Below, in pieces: positions 7,495-16,871 of a stretch of DNA of 53,872 nt. The position numbers were made by a program, and so were the translations under genes. The notes beneath the pieces are model-generated. The model saw nothing but the letters and a program-made list of their open reading frames with translations, was not told where the DNA came from and made no database searches. Every line of letters begins with the position of its first letter. Within the stretch, counting starts at the first letter, position 1. Source of the DNA: Nitrospirota bacterium (GTDB lineage: Bacteria > Nitrospirota > Nitrospiria > SBBL01 > JAADHI01); the NCBI GenBank assembly GCA_029261195.1, contig JAJDBU010000073.1:1-53872 (forward strand), written 5' to 3'.

Positions 7495-9555
7495 TTAAAA
7501 AAGATAAATCCTACTGTTTACTTCCACGAAACGATCCATTTGAAGTCGACATATAGCGGTGGTTGATCTTCTCACAATGCCATATGCCGATGATATCCAC
7601 CCGGAAACTTTTGGACTTTGAACGCCGACACTAAGTTCAATTTCCAAATTTACGTCTGTCTCAAAAATCACTTCGGCAAGTTTCTTGTCGGAGGGATCGT
7701 ACACGTCTAATGTTAAACCATCTTTTCGAATTTGAACTTGATTCAATCCGAATTGGAAAAAAATCTCAACGAAATGTTCCCCAGATCCTCTGATAATATC
7801 TTTTATGAAAACGGACTCTTCTTCCCGAATCTGAACTTGTCTCCGTATCGTCACTGGAAGCACAAGGCGTTGATATCCACTATGTTGAGCCTCAATGGTT
7901 ACTTCTTCGTCCTTCTGTTCACATTTTAAAAACCTTGCCTCGCAGCTTGAATACTGCTTTGGAAGTAAGGAACGTACTGTTGCGCTTCGGATATAAGGGG
8001 GCATCCCGTCGACAGTGATTGAATTGTGAGAAGTGGCCTCGCGAAAAAACAGACCCCATTTGTCGGTTTTGAAGCTGGCATTCCCGGGATCAACAAGAAT
8101 GGAATGTCCTTTGACCCATAAGGATATTCCTAAAACATCATTATGGCCATGCCGGATAACTTCCGCACGAGGATCACACTGCATCAGGAAATGGATATTC
8201 GACGTCTTATAACAGGTATACCCGCTCTCTGGAAGTTGATGAAGTCCAGATCTCATCTGATTTGGAGTCCATTTCTCCAACCCATTGCACCCTAAAAACC
8301 AAAGTGAAGATTCGTTAGGAAAAATTGCACTAGGAACATCAAAAAGGGCCGATCCAACTGATAGAATTCCGATAAGCTCAGAAGGGAGTATGTCGGGACT
8401 CACATCTCCGACTGTCACCATCGACTGGTCAGCTCGAACAAAAAGATTACCGACAGTAAACATTTGTTTAAGCTTATGCAGAAACGCGCTAGGAACGAGA
8501 TATCCGTTACGTTGGGCAAGTAATGTTACTTCAACATACCGATTTAGTAATAGTAGGTGGTAGTGTGTCGATTGTTCACCCAACATTCCATCATCACGGA
8601 ACTGGCGATTTATTTCACGTATAAGGATCTTCCATCCCAGGTTTCGTAGCGCTTCGGCATGAGGATATGCGGGACAAAGAATACCGCATATAAATAGAGC
8701 CCTGGCATTATTGATCAAATGATTATGTATGTTTTTTTCTTCTAGATGATTTGCAAGGTATTCTGCATGTTCTGTAACAAGGGTGCACAGGAATTGTGCT
8801 TCACGATCACCATACAGATCCAATCCCCGTAACAGATAATGAATAAAGAGCCAATTAACAATCCTTTCTCCAACAGAGTAACTTTCCCACACCGGGCTCT
8901 TGTTATCGATGGGATTTGCCTGAGACCATTCTCTTAGTAGTTTAAAGATATACTTTAAATACTCATTTTTTCCGGTGTAGAGACCGACTTTCGCAAGAGT
9001 AATGCCATGATACCAACGATTGAGATAAAAGAGGTGTTCCGGGTCTGAAAATGGTCCTTTCCAACTTACGCTGTTTTGATGATTTATTTCCGATTCTCCC
9101 GTTAAAGGGAATACGCCCTCGATTAACTTTTTGGCCGCTGTCTCTAATGAGGCAACCTCTTTAGAAAAGTGTAACTTGGCATAGCTTGTCAAGAAGGGAA
9201 TATCCTCTCCTGAAAAGAGATGCTGCGGTTCTCTATTCCAATCAGTTTTTTTCTCAATTGGCGGATATTCAGAATTATATTTCTCAGTCGAGTTTATAGA
9301 GAACTTTTTTCCTAATTGGTCAGTCGGTATTTTAAGTTTTTGTGCCCCGATAAAACGTGAAAGGCGTAGTCCAAGCTGAATAGGAGCTATAACTGAGCAT
9401 AGTGGATTATTTTTCCATTCACGTTTTAGATAGTTCTTCCACTCAGGGTCACAAATAAAAGTCCATAATCGATTATTTGCATTATTTTGATCAGAAGAGA
9501 TTTCCAACTTCGAAGTTTTTTTCGATTCAAAATATTGTTTGTTTTGAGGCTGCAT
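7495..9555 (-). CDS. Heparinase II/III family protein (alginate-lyase fold)
   Basis: 686 residues. The first two thirds are an alpha-helical toroid with LNRWYHGITLAKVGLYTG, EKNIHNHLINNARALF and EQSTHYHLLLLNRYVE, which carry the Asn, His and Tyr residues expected around the active site. The C-terminal part is the beta-sandwich domain (RHGHNDVLGISLWVKG, then DPGNASFKTDKWG). Family members cleave uronic-acid polysaccharides by beta-elimination. Genes of this type are frequent in exopolysaccharide loci, where the product may trim, release or edit the polymer. I see no signal peptide: the N-terminus is polar (MQPQNKQYFESKK). That is unusual for an enzyme acting on exported polymer. Confidence 0.85.
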   Translation of the reverse strand: MQPQNKQYFESKKTSKLEISSDQNNANNRLWTFICDPEWKNYLKREWKNNPLCSVIAPIQLGLRLSRFIGAQKLKIPTDQLGKKFSINSTEKYNSEYPPIEKKTDWNREPQHLFSGEDIPFLTSYAKLHFSKEVASLETAAKKLIEGVFPLTGESEINHQNSVSWKGPFSDPEHLFYLNRWYHGITLAKVGLYTGKNEYLKYIFKLLREWSQANPIDNKSPVWESYSVGERIVNWLFIHYLLRGLDLYGDREAQFLCTLVTEHAEYLANHLEEKNIHNHLINNARALFICGILCPAYPHAEALRNLGWKILIREINRQFRDDGMLGEQSTHYHLLLLNRYVEVTLLAQRNGYLVPSAFLHKLKQMFTVGNLFVRADQSMVTVGDVSPDILPSELIGILSVGSALFDVPSAIFPNESSLWFLGCNGLEKWTPNQMRSGLHQLPESGYTCYKTSNIHFLMQCDPRAEVIRHGHNDVLGISLWVKGHSILVDPGNASFKTDKWGLFFREATSHNSITVDGMPPYIRSATVRSLLPKQYSSCEARFLKCEQKDEEVTIEAQHSGYQRLVLPVTIRRQVQIREEESVFIKDIIRGSGEHFVEIFFQFGLNQVQIRKDGLTLDVYDPSDKKLAEVIFETDVNLEIELSVGVQSPKVSGWISSAYGIVRRSTTAICRLQMDRFVEVNSRIYLF

Positions 9556-9582
9556 AATCCAATTCAGAGCATTTTGTTCAAC

Positions 9583-11604
9583 TTACAATAGCTCTTTTCC
9601 CTTTAGGAAGGAGAGAATTCTTCGATCCGCCTGTCTATCCAGTTTATAGAAAATCTTCTCCAACACCTTAGATCTTTTTGAAAAAAACAACTTTGTTGAA
9701 AGTTCTCCAGACTTTAACTTTTCCAAGGTGGTGGTCAACTGATCGGGCGAAGATATAAATTCTGAAATATCAGAAAAATCCATGAGTGGACTTAGGTTTA
9801 ATAATGTCGGATTAACATAAACCAAAGGGAGTCGAGCAAGTGCCAACGCCTCTGCCGCAGCTGTTGTCCCTCCAACAAACACCATATTTGATGCCCGAAT
9901 GTAATCATAAAGAGGGCCGTCAACATCCAGAATACGATAATCTATTTTTTCGGAAAGTTGTGAATATAGCTGCTCTATATGTTCCTCTATTCGAGAATGA
10001 TAATGGCATTTAAATAAAAAAATGAATGATTCCTTTAGTTCGAGAGCGACTTGTGCAAGCACTTCGACCATATCAATTGATTCATCTCTCGACTGAGGAG
10101 TCAGTACTAAAAGGATCACCTTCTCAATAGGCAATGATAACTTCTTCCGTAGTTGTTTCTGTTTCTCTATATTGAACTCTTCGACCGCAAGATTGTTATA
10201 GCGAATGGCTCCGCAAATATTCAAACGTTCAGTCGGCACGCCATTGTATATCATCATTTCAAAAGGCCATGTCCCCGCCACAAAATAATAATCAGGTAGT
10301 GGGCTCGCGTCTTTCACCATTTCATTACAGTATTCTTTTAATTCTTTTTCTTTAAAAAAATACATAAAATGATTCCGGCAATACGAAGAGTGTTGAATTC
10401 CAATAGATACCGTTTTTTTATGTGCACCTTTCCAGATTGCGCGCTCCATGGGCTGGAACTCCAATGGATGAATCAATGCATTTATATGCAATTGAGTTGT
10501 CAAGCGATCTACGGCAGTCATCAGAAGTAGATTCTGCTGGATCTCTGCGCCTGTTAATGTTCTGCGTAATTCAACGTCCCAAAGATTCGTTATATCCCAG
10601 GAAAGAAATTTCGGCTGAAGATCGGGTGACATCCAGTAATGGTATGTCAAGAAATTCAAAATTTGTCTTAAATCAAGTAAATGTTTAAATAGATCACTGA
10701 CATGTATATACAACTCCAAGGGTTCTATTTGTGGACTCAAAAAAGTTTTACGTGCTTGATCTCGATTCCGCCACAATTTCGAAGGAGCGTCTGAAATCAA
10801 GACAAAGTAGAGAACATGTGCATTTTCCCTGAGAAGTGGTTCTAGGTAAGAGAAGTATCGTTCTTCATGCGTAGGGGTATAAGGGTTTCTCCATAAGACC
10901 GGGTAACGACTGAATAAACCCACTATCGGTCTCTTATTGCTTTTAGGCAGAGGACGTATTCCATGAATAAACAGAATAAAGCGTGTAAAAAAAACGCGCC
11001 CTATGACTAAACAACGTAAGGCAATCAAACGAAAAATAAGCGCAAAGCCATGACTTTTCGTTATAAGTTCTCTAATCTTACGAGGTGGATGTATTTTGAA
11101 GATTCTTACAGATTGATTGCCGGAAGATAATCCTTTGCTAATACAAGTCCTTAAGTCAGGGTCGCCTAGCCATATCCAAAACGAATCGAAACTTTCGTTA
11201 TTTAAAACCTCTTGCAAAAGGGCAAGGATGTAGAGTTGCTTCGTTATGCTTCCACGAAGAGGACTTTTTTCGCATGTTTCTCCAAACCACCACAGATTTA
11301 CCCCGTTCTTCCTTCTCAAGAGTTCTAAAAGCGTACGGCCCCCTAAGCGGACATGCCGTGGAAAATGATAGACAAACTCCGGATAAAATTCCTGTAGGTT
11401 TTGTTGGGCTTTTTCTCCATATTGTTCCACAGGTAAAACAGAATGATGAATCGGCTGGAACAATGCTCGGTTTTCACGGAGGTAGCGTGTCGCACTAAAA
11501 CCGAGTACCACTGAAAACCATTCTACATCTTGCTCAACACATTGCGCTTCTTTCACCCAACCTGCTTCAAGTTGATCACAGATAACAAGAATACGATGAC
11601 CCAA
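9583..11604 (-). CDS. Surface carbohydrate biosynthesis protein, GT-B-like
   Basis: 673 residues from a TTG start, with an AGAGG site 8 bases upstream. It resembles the 'surface carbohydrate biosynthesis protein' family (TIGR04326, from memory). A first Rossmann-like half begins HRILVICDQLEAGWVKEA. A basic hydrophobic stretch around residues 180-215 may touch the membrane. A C-terminal GT-B-like half contains VILLVLTPQSRDESIDM, a FLFKCHYHSRIEEH segment and VFVGGTTAAAEALALARLP, the last being the type of loop that binds the donor in CDP-glycerol/polySia-like transferases. The neighbouring gene 11660-13534 has a comparable C-terminal half, so the two may act in sequence. Substrate unknown. Confidence 0.6.
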   Translation of the reverse strand: MGHRILVICDQLEAGWVKEAQCVEQDVEWFSVVLGFSATRYLRENRALFQPIHHSVLPVEQYGEKAQQNLQEFYPEFVYHFPRHVRLGGRTLLELLRRKNGVNLWWFGETCEKSPLRGSITKQLYILALLQEVLNNESFDSFWIWLGDPDLRTCISKGLSSGNQSVRIFKIHPPRKIRELITKSHGFALIFRLIALRCLVIGRVFFTRFILFIHGIRPLPKSNKRPIVGLFSRYPVLWRNPYTPTHEERYFSYLEPLLRENAHVLYFVLISDAPSKLWRNRDQARKTFLSPQIEPLELYIHVSDLFKHLLDLRQILNFLTYHYWMSPDLQPKFLSWDITNLWDVELRRTLTGAEIQQNLLLMTAVDRLTTQLHINALIHPLEFQPMERAIWKGAHKKTVSIGIQHSSYCRNHFMYFFKEKELKEYCNEMVKDASPLPDYYFVAGTWPFEMMIYNGVPTERLNICGAIRYNNLAVEEFNIEKQKQLRKKLSLPIEKVILLVLTPQSRDESIDMVEVLAQVALELKESFIFLFKCHYHSRIEEHIEQLYSQLSEKIDYRILDVDGPLYDYIRASNMVFVGGTTAAAEALALARLPLVYVNPTLLNLSPLMDFSDISEFISSPDQLTTTLEKLKSGELSTKLFFSKRSKVLEKIFYKLDRQADRRILSFLKGKELL

Positions 11605-11659
11605 TTTTACGGCCTCTTTGAGAGGAAGTTTTTAGTCAGGCAGACGTTCCAATTTATTA

Positions 11660-13534
11660 TCAATTGGGCGCTGTTTTTCTAGCCGCAACCTGCCGAATGG
11701 CTTCGACGACTCGGTTAAGACTGCTTCCATCGTTTTTGTATGTACCGTATTGGCACAAAAATTCATCATTTTTATATTGAGCATTATCGAAATCCTGTGT
11801 TACAAGGATCTCTTCCAATCTCTTCACAAAAGCATCCAAATCTTCACTATAAAACACACGCTTTTTTAAAGCAGTCAGACCTTCCTCCAGCATTTTGAAA
11901 ATCCGGTTAAACACTAAAATCTTTACATCTGTTGTCACCGCATGAAGTAAAACAGTGGAAGGCGAATCGATGATGATCAAATCTGCTCCCTGCATTGTCT
12001 TGATGGCACTTCCATCTGTTTCAAAGCAAATGTGATCCCATTTCTGATGTCGGACCCAGCTTTTAATCGCTTCAACATTCTCTCTAAATTGTCTTGCTGG
12101 ATGCGGTCTTACAATAACATCCAATTCAGGAAACTTTCCTAACACCTGAAGGATACGACGGTTTATCTCAAAGTATTCTGTTAGGGTCAGCCGGCTATTC
12201 GTGTAGTGTATAAAATTTTTAACATAACTCGCCAAGGGGTAAACGATCTTCGGTTTTTCTTTTTTTTTGCATAGAGTCGCAGGTTCTTTCATGATGTTGT
12301 CCAGCGAAATCAAGCCAGTTGTGATTGGGCTGCAACCCGAGTCTTCATCCTTTGCTACATATTTTGTAACGCCATGCCCTCCCGTTAGTTTATAGTCGCT
12401 CATAAGGCCATCGGTATATTTTGCCATGGGCCAATCCCAATAACCATAACTGCTATGCTGCATTGTAACCACCGGAATACTCAGTGTCTTTGCCGTTTGA
12501 GCAAGCGTGTAAGTATTCGGGTGAGAAAAGTAGCTAGATACTAAGCAAACCACATTTCGCCTTTTAAAATAACCATATGATATGATTTCAATAACAAAGA
12601 GGCGTGGGAAGATCTTCTTGAACATATACTCAAGCCGACTGGATACTACTTCAAAAAAGTCAACGCCTCGACATGATAAAAGCAACTTCAGGCGAGAACT
12701 GTGCTGGCACTTCTGCCAAGCATTACCACATTTTTTTTTGTATCTGTGCGGTATTCTTGGTATTTTGAGAAGTTCTATCCCCCACCTTAAACCAAATCCA
12801 AGAGGTAAAATAAGAGGGCCTGAAGGATTCCATGGGACCACTCTGTACCTAGAAGTGAGTAGGTCCATCGCACTTGCTAGCCCATACCCTCCTTCTACAA
12901 AGCATATCGATGATACCGATTTTGACCTTCTACAGAACTTCAGTTCAATTTTCAAATCTTGATAAAACATCCCAAGCTTCCGCTTGAAATTTGAATGTAT
13001 CTTTATCAGGTGACTTAACTTCCTCCTTCCCTTTGGTCGGGGTAGGTACGTTAATACAGAATTTGGCGAATAAACTTTACATACGTGTGGGAGGAGCAAA
13101 CTATATAAAGATTCCTGTTCATCAAAAGTGAGACTAAAGTCGAGGTCTAAAGAGTTTGTCTGGAAAAAAAAGATCTGATCAGGTTGCATTGATTTAAGAA
13201 CAATAGCTAATTGAATAATTTTTTCCATACAGCTATCAAGGAGTACCTTCAAATAAGAGGCTACATTTCTACCAAAAGGGATCCAATCGTTGATTAGCGA
13301 AACTAGCTCTTCAAGCTTGGCCCAATTGTCATTCAATTCAAACTGAATTTCTAGTGAAGATACTTTTTGATGAGGAAAAATGTAATCAAGGTTAAGAACT
13401 TCTAATTCATACGCTGCAATAGGGGTCAGGCAAACACGATGGATCCCTTCTCCTCTTAATAATCCAGCTTTATCAAGTAAACCTGCCTCTCCTGAAAATT
13501 CAATAAAGACCGCGCGGTTGTTTAGATTTACCAA
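11660..13534 (-). CDS. Large GT-B-like polysaccharide biosynthesis protein
   Basis: 624 residues from a TTG start preceded by AGGAAGTGAGAG. The N-terminal half shows no motif I recognise. The C-terminal half reads like a capsule or CDP-glycerol-type transferase: KIVYPLASYVKNFIHYTN, then LDVIVRPHPARQFRENV and ADLIIIDSPSTVLLHAVTT. The 'RPHP' and 'DSPST' loops are typical of that superfamily. A short SYGYWDWPMAKYTDG stretch around the middle looks like the family's first nucleotide-side loop. Gene position suggests transfer of a glycosyl or glycerol-phosphate unit at the inner membrane. This is an inference from fold-level resemblance only. Confidence 0.55.
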   Translation of the reverse strand: MVNLNNRAVFIEFSGEAGLLDKAGLLRGEGIHRVCLTPIAAYELEVLNLDYIFPHQKVSSLEIQFELNDNWAKLEELVSLINDWIPFGRNVASYLKVLLDSCMEKIIQLAIVLKSMQPDQIFFFQTNSLDLDFSLTFDEQESLYSLLLPHVCKVYSPNSVLTYLPRPKGRRKLSHLIKIHSNFKRKLGMFYQDLKIELKFCRRSKSVSSICFVEGGYGLASAMDLLTSRYRVVPWNPSGPLILPLGFGLRWGIELLKIPRIPHRYKKKCGNAWQKCQHSSRLKLLLSCRGVDFFEVVSSRLEYMFKKIFPRLFVIEIISYGYFKRRNVVCLVSSYFSHPNTYTLAQTAKTLSIPVVTMQHSSYGYWDWPMAKYTDGLMSDYKLTGGHGVTKYVAKDEDSGCSPITTGLISLDNIMKEPATLCKKKEKPKIVYPLASYVKNFIHYTNSRLTLTEYFEINRRILQVLGKFPELDVIVRPHPARQFRENVEAIKSWVRHQKWDHICFETDGSAIKTMQGADLIIIDSPSTVLLHAVTTDVKILVFNRIFKMLEEGLTALKKRVFYSEDLDAFVKRLEEILVTQDFDNAQYKNDEFLCQYGTYKNDGSSLNRVVEAIRQVAARKTAPN

Positions 13535-13578
13535 GAACTCTCACTTCCTATAATCATCAATACAACATTTAAATATTA

Positions 13579-14355
13579 CTATCTTTTGATCGAAAGGAAT
13601 TGACCTGTTGGAACATACAAGGTCGTGAAGTCATCTCGGTCATTCATAGACTCATCAATCGCATTCTTTGCACCGACACAGTTTGAAAAACCATAGTCGT
13701 CATACACAATAATTCCTCCAGGGACTATTCTATCAAGTAACATTCCATTAACATCCTTGATTGATGAATACAGATCTGCATCAACATGAGCAAATTTAAA
13801 CCTGAGATGGTCATATTCGGACAAAGTTTCCTTAAAAAAACCTTTTATCAGCTTTACATTTTCAAATGGCTCGAATCGGCGCTTAACCTCATCGTAATTA
13901 GATGCGAGATCGCCTTTTTTCCAAAATGCATCCTCCCGGAGATCACTTTCAGGGAAACCTTGAAAGCTGTCAAATAGGTAAAATTCTGAGCGATCACCTA
14001 GATTCCTCATCGTTTGTGCTATCTGGATAGCCGTGTGTCCTCTAAAACATCCAAATTCTGCTACAACACCTTTTATTGGTACTTTCAGGCAGTTAATGAG
14101 GCACTGCATTACCATAATTTGTCTATCAAACTTACCTGGGTAAACCTCTTTCATGTTTTCTAACCCGGCTTCACAAAAACGCTGTTCCGGAACCAAATAA
14201 TCAAGAAGCTGTCTCCATCTTCCATATAAATTTAGTGGGGCAACCACTCCAAGAAGGGTTTTCTTAAATAAAATGATGTCCCGGAAGGAAACCGAATACC
14301 CTGGCACAAGCTTTATTTTCAACTTTTCTAGCTGTCTGCCAATTCCCAGCCTCAT
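13579..14355 (-). CDS. TylF/MycF-family O-methyltransferase
   Basis: 258 residues. It has the family's marks in order: FDRQIMVMQCLINCLK, a SAM-binding loop VVAEFGCFRGHTAIQIAQ, FYLFDSFQGFPESD, HVDADLYSSIKD, and the metal-site region PGGIIVYDDYGF. TylF/MycF enzymes use SAM and magnesium to methylate a sugar hydroxyl, as in macrolide and mycinamicin sugars. In this locus it would methylate a residue of the surface glycan or its nucleotide-linked precursor. Its ATG overlaps the stop of the 47-codon ORF upstream (ATGA), so translation is probably coupled to it. Confidence 0.85.
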   Translation of the reverse strand: MRLGIGRQLEKLKIKLVPGYSVSFRDIILFKKTLLGVVAPLNLYGRWRQLLDYLVPEQRFCEAGLENMKEVYPGKFDRQIMVMQCLINCLKVPIKGVVAEFGCFRGHTAIQIAQTMRNLGDRSEFYLFDSFQGFPESDLREDAFWKKGDLASNYDEVKRRFEPFENVKLIKGFFKETLSEYDHLRFKFAHVDADLYSSIKDVNGMLLDRIVPGGIIVYDDYGFSNCVGAKNAIDESMNDRDDFTTLYVPTGQFLSIKR

Positions 14356-14495
14356 CTTTGATCACCTTTTAGCAGCTCAAATCCAGTGCTGTATCGCTTA
14401 TAAACCTCACGACCTCGCAAAACAAAACATGCAGAAATATAACTTTTGAGCATAAAATTTCTAAGCGGTGTCCTCCGCAAGTAGTTCCTAATCAT
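14352..14495 (-). CDS. Small 47-residue protein, coupled by ATGA overlaps on both sides
   Basis: Between the two methyltransferase genes lies an open frame of 47 codons: MIRNYLRRTPLRNFMLKSY, then ISACFVLRGREVYKRYSTGF and ELLKGDQR. Its ATG overlaps the stop of the upstream gene (ATGA at 14492-14495), and its TGA overlaps the ATG of the downstream gene (ATGA at 14352-14355). A random gap would not be expected to show coupling at both ends, so I treat it as a real gene. The product is basic (about 12 Arg/Lys) with a short hydrophobic middle. I recognise no family. It could be a small membrane-surface adaptor, or a coupling peptide whose translation matters more than its product. Confidence 0.55.
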   Translation of the reverse strand: MIRNYLRRTPLRNFMLKSYISACFVLRGREVYKRYSTGFELLKGDQR

Positions 14496-15304
14496 TTCCC
14501 CCTCTCAACTTCCTTTGTCTCAGGATAAGATTTCTTCACACATCCAATCCACACCATGTATTCCTTTGGATCATTTGTGAAGAAGGGGAGCGCTTCTTCC
14601 CTTTGGAGTAAGCCGAAACCGGATCTTATAAACCGCTCATCAATTAATGAGAATCCCGTTATCATCTTATCGATCTGTGAAAGATTATATATCCGGTGTG
14701 CATTAAAAACGAGTACTGAGGAAGCTGATACAGGGATGGAAAACACAAATATCCCTCCGGGTTTCAGGCATCGTTTTACTTCACTGATAAATTTGAGATC
14801 TCCTATCGGATCAATCGTATCACCATATCGTCCTAATCCTATATGCTCTATCACACAAAGTGACGACATGAATTCACATTCGTTATCTTTAAAAGGCAAA
14901 CCGCGCGCATCTATTTTTTTGAACTTAAGACCAGGCTTTCTAAAATCGATAGTACGTGTATCAACACCTACGACATTAACAAAACTTGAGAGTGTTGCAA
15001 GAAAAACGAGGTCGGAACCAATATCGAAGACCGTTTCAGGCTTCGCCCTGCTGACCATTTCTGCTGCAAATGATGCTTCAAGAACTGACTTGCGAAGCGG
15101 ATGCTCGGAACTGTTATCACCTGCCCTCACATCAAAGTGAATTTCCCCCACATCTAATTCAAGTCTATTTGCCTCTTCTAAATAAGCGTTTAGGCCTGAA
15201 AAAATTTGTTGGCCCGAACGAAGGTATTCTCCTACTCCCCATTTTTTAATAAATCTAAGTTTTTCTTTAATCTTTTTTAGATTAATGCTCACATTATCCA
15301 CCAC
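14492..15304 (-). CDS. Class I SAM-dependent methyltransferase
   Basis: 270 residues. A Rossmann-type SAM core is visible: KPETVFDIGSDLVFLATLS (motif I, with DIGS rather than the usual glycine-rich ExGxG), VNVVGVDTRTIDF (motif II), FKKIDARGLPFKDNECEF, LCVIEHIGLGRYGD, and KRCLKPGGIFVFSIPV. This is close to Methyltransf_11/DUF268-type enzymes of polysaccharide loci. The start overlaps the end of the flippase gene by 11 bases. It probably methylates a glycan residue or a lipid-linked intermediate. The weakened motif I leaves some doubt about activity. Confidence 0.75.
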   Translation of the reverse strand: MVDNVSINLKKIKEKLRFIKKWGVGEYLRSGQQIFSGLNAYLEEANRLELDVGEIHFDVRAGDNSSEHPLRKSVLEASFAAEMVSRAKPETVFDIGSDLVFLATLSSFVNVVGVDTRTIDFRKPGLKFKKIDARGLPFKDNECEFMSSLCVIEHIGLGRYGDTIDPIGDLKFISEVKRCLKPGGIFVFSIPVSASSVLVFNAHRIYNLSQIDKMITGFSLIDERFIRSGFGLLQREEALPFFTNDPKEYMVWIGCVKKSYPETKEVERGK

Positions 15305-16853
15305 ATAGTTTTAAAAATATGTCTCGCACTTTCTTCCGATCAGAACCTAAGCCTACATACATTATGGGAAAGGCAGACAACCCGAAGAGGGAAACTCGGA
15401 GGGCGACTTGTAAAAAATCGTTTCCTATCGTACCACCCAAGTTCCCTGGAATTGTCAGATCAATAGTCATTAATAGCCCCGCCCAGCCTAAAACAACAAA
15501 CAGACACCCTCCCCAAAAACGGAACCACCATTCGCCCTCTCGCTCTATCATAGAACGCGTTACCCATAAGGCCGTACCAAGATGCACTCCATACGCAATG
15601 AACATTGCAACAGAAACCGCGACCAAAGGTTCCAAAAAGAAATCGCGGAGGGTAAAAAAAGACAACATAAAGCTTGGAAGTTGGACTCCTGCGACCAGAA
15701 TCAATTTATCAACTCGCTTATGGGCCATAAGTATCTGATAATAGAGATACCGGATTGCTAGCATTCCAACAGCCATCATGCTAATTTTCACCGCAACAAT
15801 TCCTGGGGAAAACTCCGGCAAAAAGTGCCTTATTATAAACTCGCTTCCAAAATAACCCAGTGGAAGAATCATCGGCAGGATCAAAAAAAGGTCAATCCGC
15901 AAATAACGCAAAAATTCCCTTGAAAAATCTTTCTGTTTTTGCGATACGGAAAAGCGTTCCATCATATTTGGAAATGCGATATAGACGAGAGCAATCGGGA
16001 TTTCCAAGGCAATCCTTGAAAACCTAAAACCAATATAGTAGAAAGCCAGCGTAGCTTCTCCAAGCAAATAACCAACAAGCAAGGTATCCGCTCTTTCCGC
16101 AATGGTCCACAATATTTTGAAAGCCGAATAACTTGGACCATAAGGAAAGTGTAGACGGAGGTCTCGCAAGTTTAAACGCCAGGAAAATGAAAACAGACCA
16201 AGTGATCTCCCCGAGACAAAAAAGTATATTAATTTGATAATACCGATCACAGCCGTCCCTGCAAAAACGCCTTGTAGTCCCCAAAGAAATGCCCAGCCGA
16301 TTAAAGACCAATCTAAAAAAGCGCCGATAACATTTGCCACCGAGTAAAACTTAAACGCCTTAGCGCTCTTGAGAAGGACAAGAAAGATAGAAAGGAGCTT
16401 TTGAAAAATAAAGATGAAGGGAAGCCAGTAGAGACCAAGTCGGATGTTTTCAGGGTATCGGTCTCCGAACAAAAAACCATAAACGATGATTCCAATGGAC
16501 AACAGTAGGCCTTCAGCTATACTCCAACTGAAAAAAGAGTTTCTAAGGTGGTCTTCAGTCTCTTGGTCTCCACGTGCCCGATAATAAGGAATCAAACGCT
16601 CGGAGGAGTAACTCACTCCAATCGTTGCTGTACAAAAAAAAGCAGAGAGAATTTCAATAAAGTTCCAAACTCCGATCAGTTGCGGCCCAAGGATTCTCCT
16701 AATTAGAATCGCGTATATGAGGCTTCCACTGCGGATGACGGCGGAAGAAGCGGTCATATAAGCCAAATTTCTAGCAAGGCCCTCTTTTTTTTCAGGTTTG
16801 TGGGATGGTTTTACAGGAGAAGACAGAACAAGCTCGGGACCAGAGGTTTTCAT
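15294..16853 (-). CDS. Lipid-linked oligosaccharide flippase, Wzx-like (MATE/MVF superfamily)
   Basis: 519 residues with about 12 to 14 predicted membrane segments. The N-terminal ARNLAYMTASSAVIRSGSLIY and the repeated patterns SYSAFKILWTIAERADTLLV and GEATLAFYYIGFRFSRI are the recognisable parts of polysaccharide_synt-type flippases. A polar cytoplasmic start (about 30 residues with KPSHKPEKKEG) precedes the first helix. It should turn the undecaprenyl-linked repeat unit across the inner membrane for polymerisation by the Wzy-like protein at 3305-4591. The substrate is not readable from the sequence. Confidence 0.85.
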   Translation of the reverse strand: MKTSGPELVLSSPVKPSHKPEKKEGLARNLAYMTASSAVIRSGSLIYAILIRRILGPQLIGVWNFIEILSAFFCTATIGVSYSSERLIPYYRARGDQETEDHLRNSFFSWSIAEGLLLSIGIIVYGFLFGDRYPENIRLGLYWLPFIFIFQKLLSIFLVLLKSAKAFKFYSVANVIGAFLDWSLIGWAFLWGLQGVFAGTAVIGIIKLIYFFVSGRSLGLFSFSWRLNLRDLRLHFPYGPSYSAFKILWTIAERADTLLVGYLLGEATLAFYYIGFRFSRIALEIPIALVYIAFPNMMERFSVSQKQKDFSREFLRYLRIDLFLILPMILPLGYFGSEFIIRHFLPEFSPGIVAVKISMMAVGMLAIRYLYYQILMAHKRVDKLILVAGVQLPSFMLSFFTLRDFFLEPLVAVSVAMFIAYGVHLGTALWVTRSMIEREGEWWFRFWGGCLFVVLGWAGLLMTIDLTIPGNLGGTIGNDFLQVALRVSLFGLSAFPIMYVGLGSDRKKVRDIFLKLCGG

Positions 16854-16871
16854 ATACCGATTTGCCCCGTT

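Noticed and set aside
11255-11500. Frameshift suspected in the large surface-carbohydrate gene because of an opposite-strand frame
   Set aside because: The minus-strand frame is continuous over 673 codons with conserved C-terminal loops; nothing is broken.
14556-15140. Long plus-strand open frame opposite the methyltransferase gene
   Set aside because: It is antisense to a recognised gene, has no family features, and its composition is that of a shadow frame.
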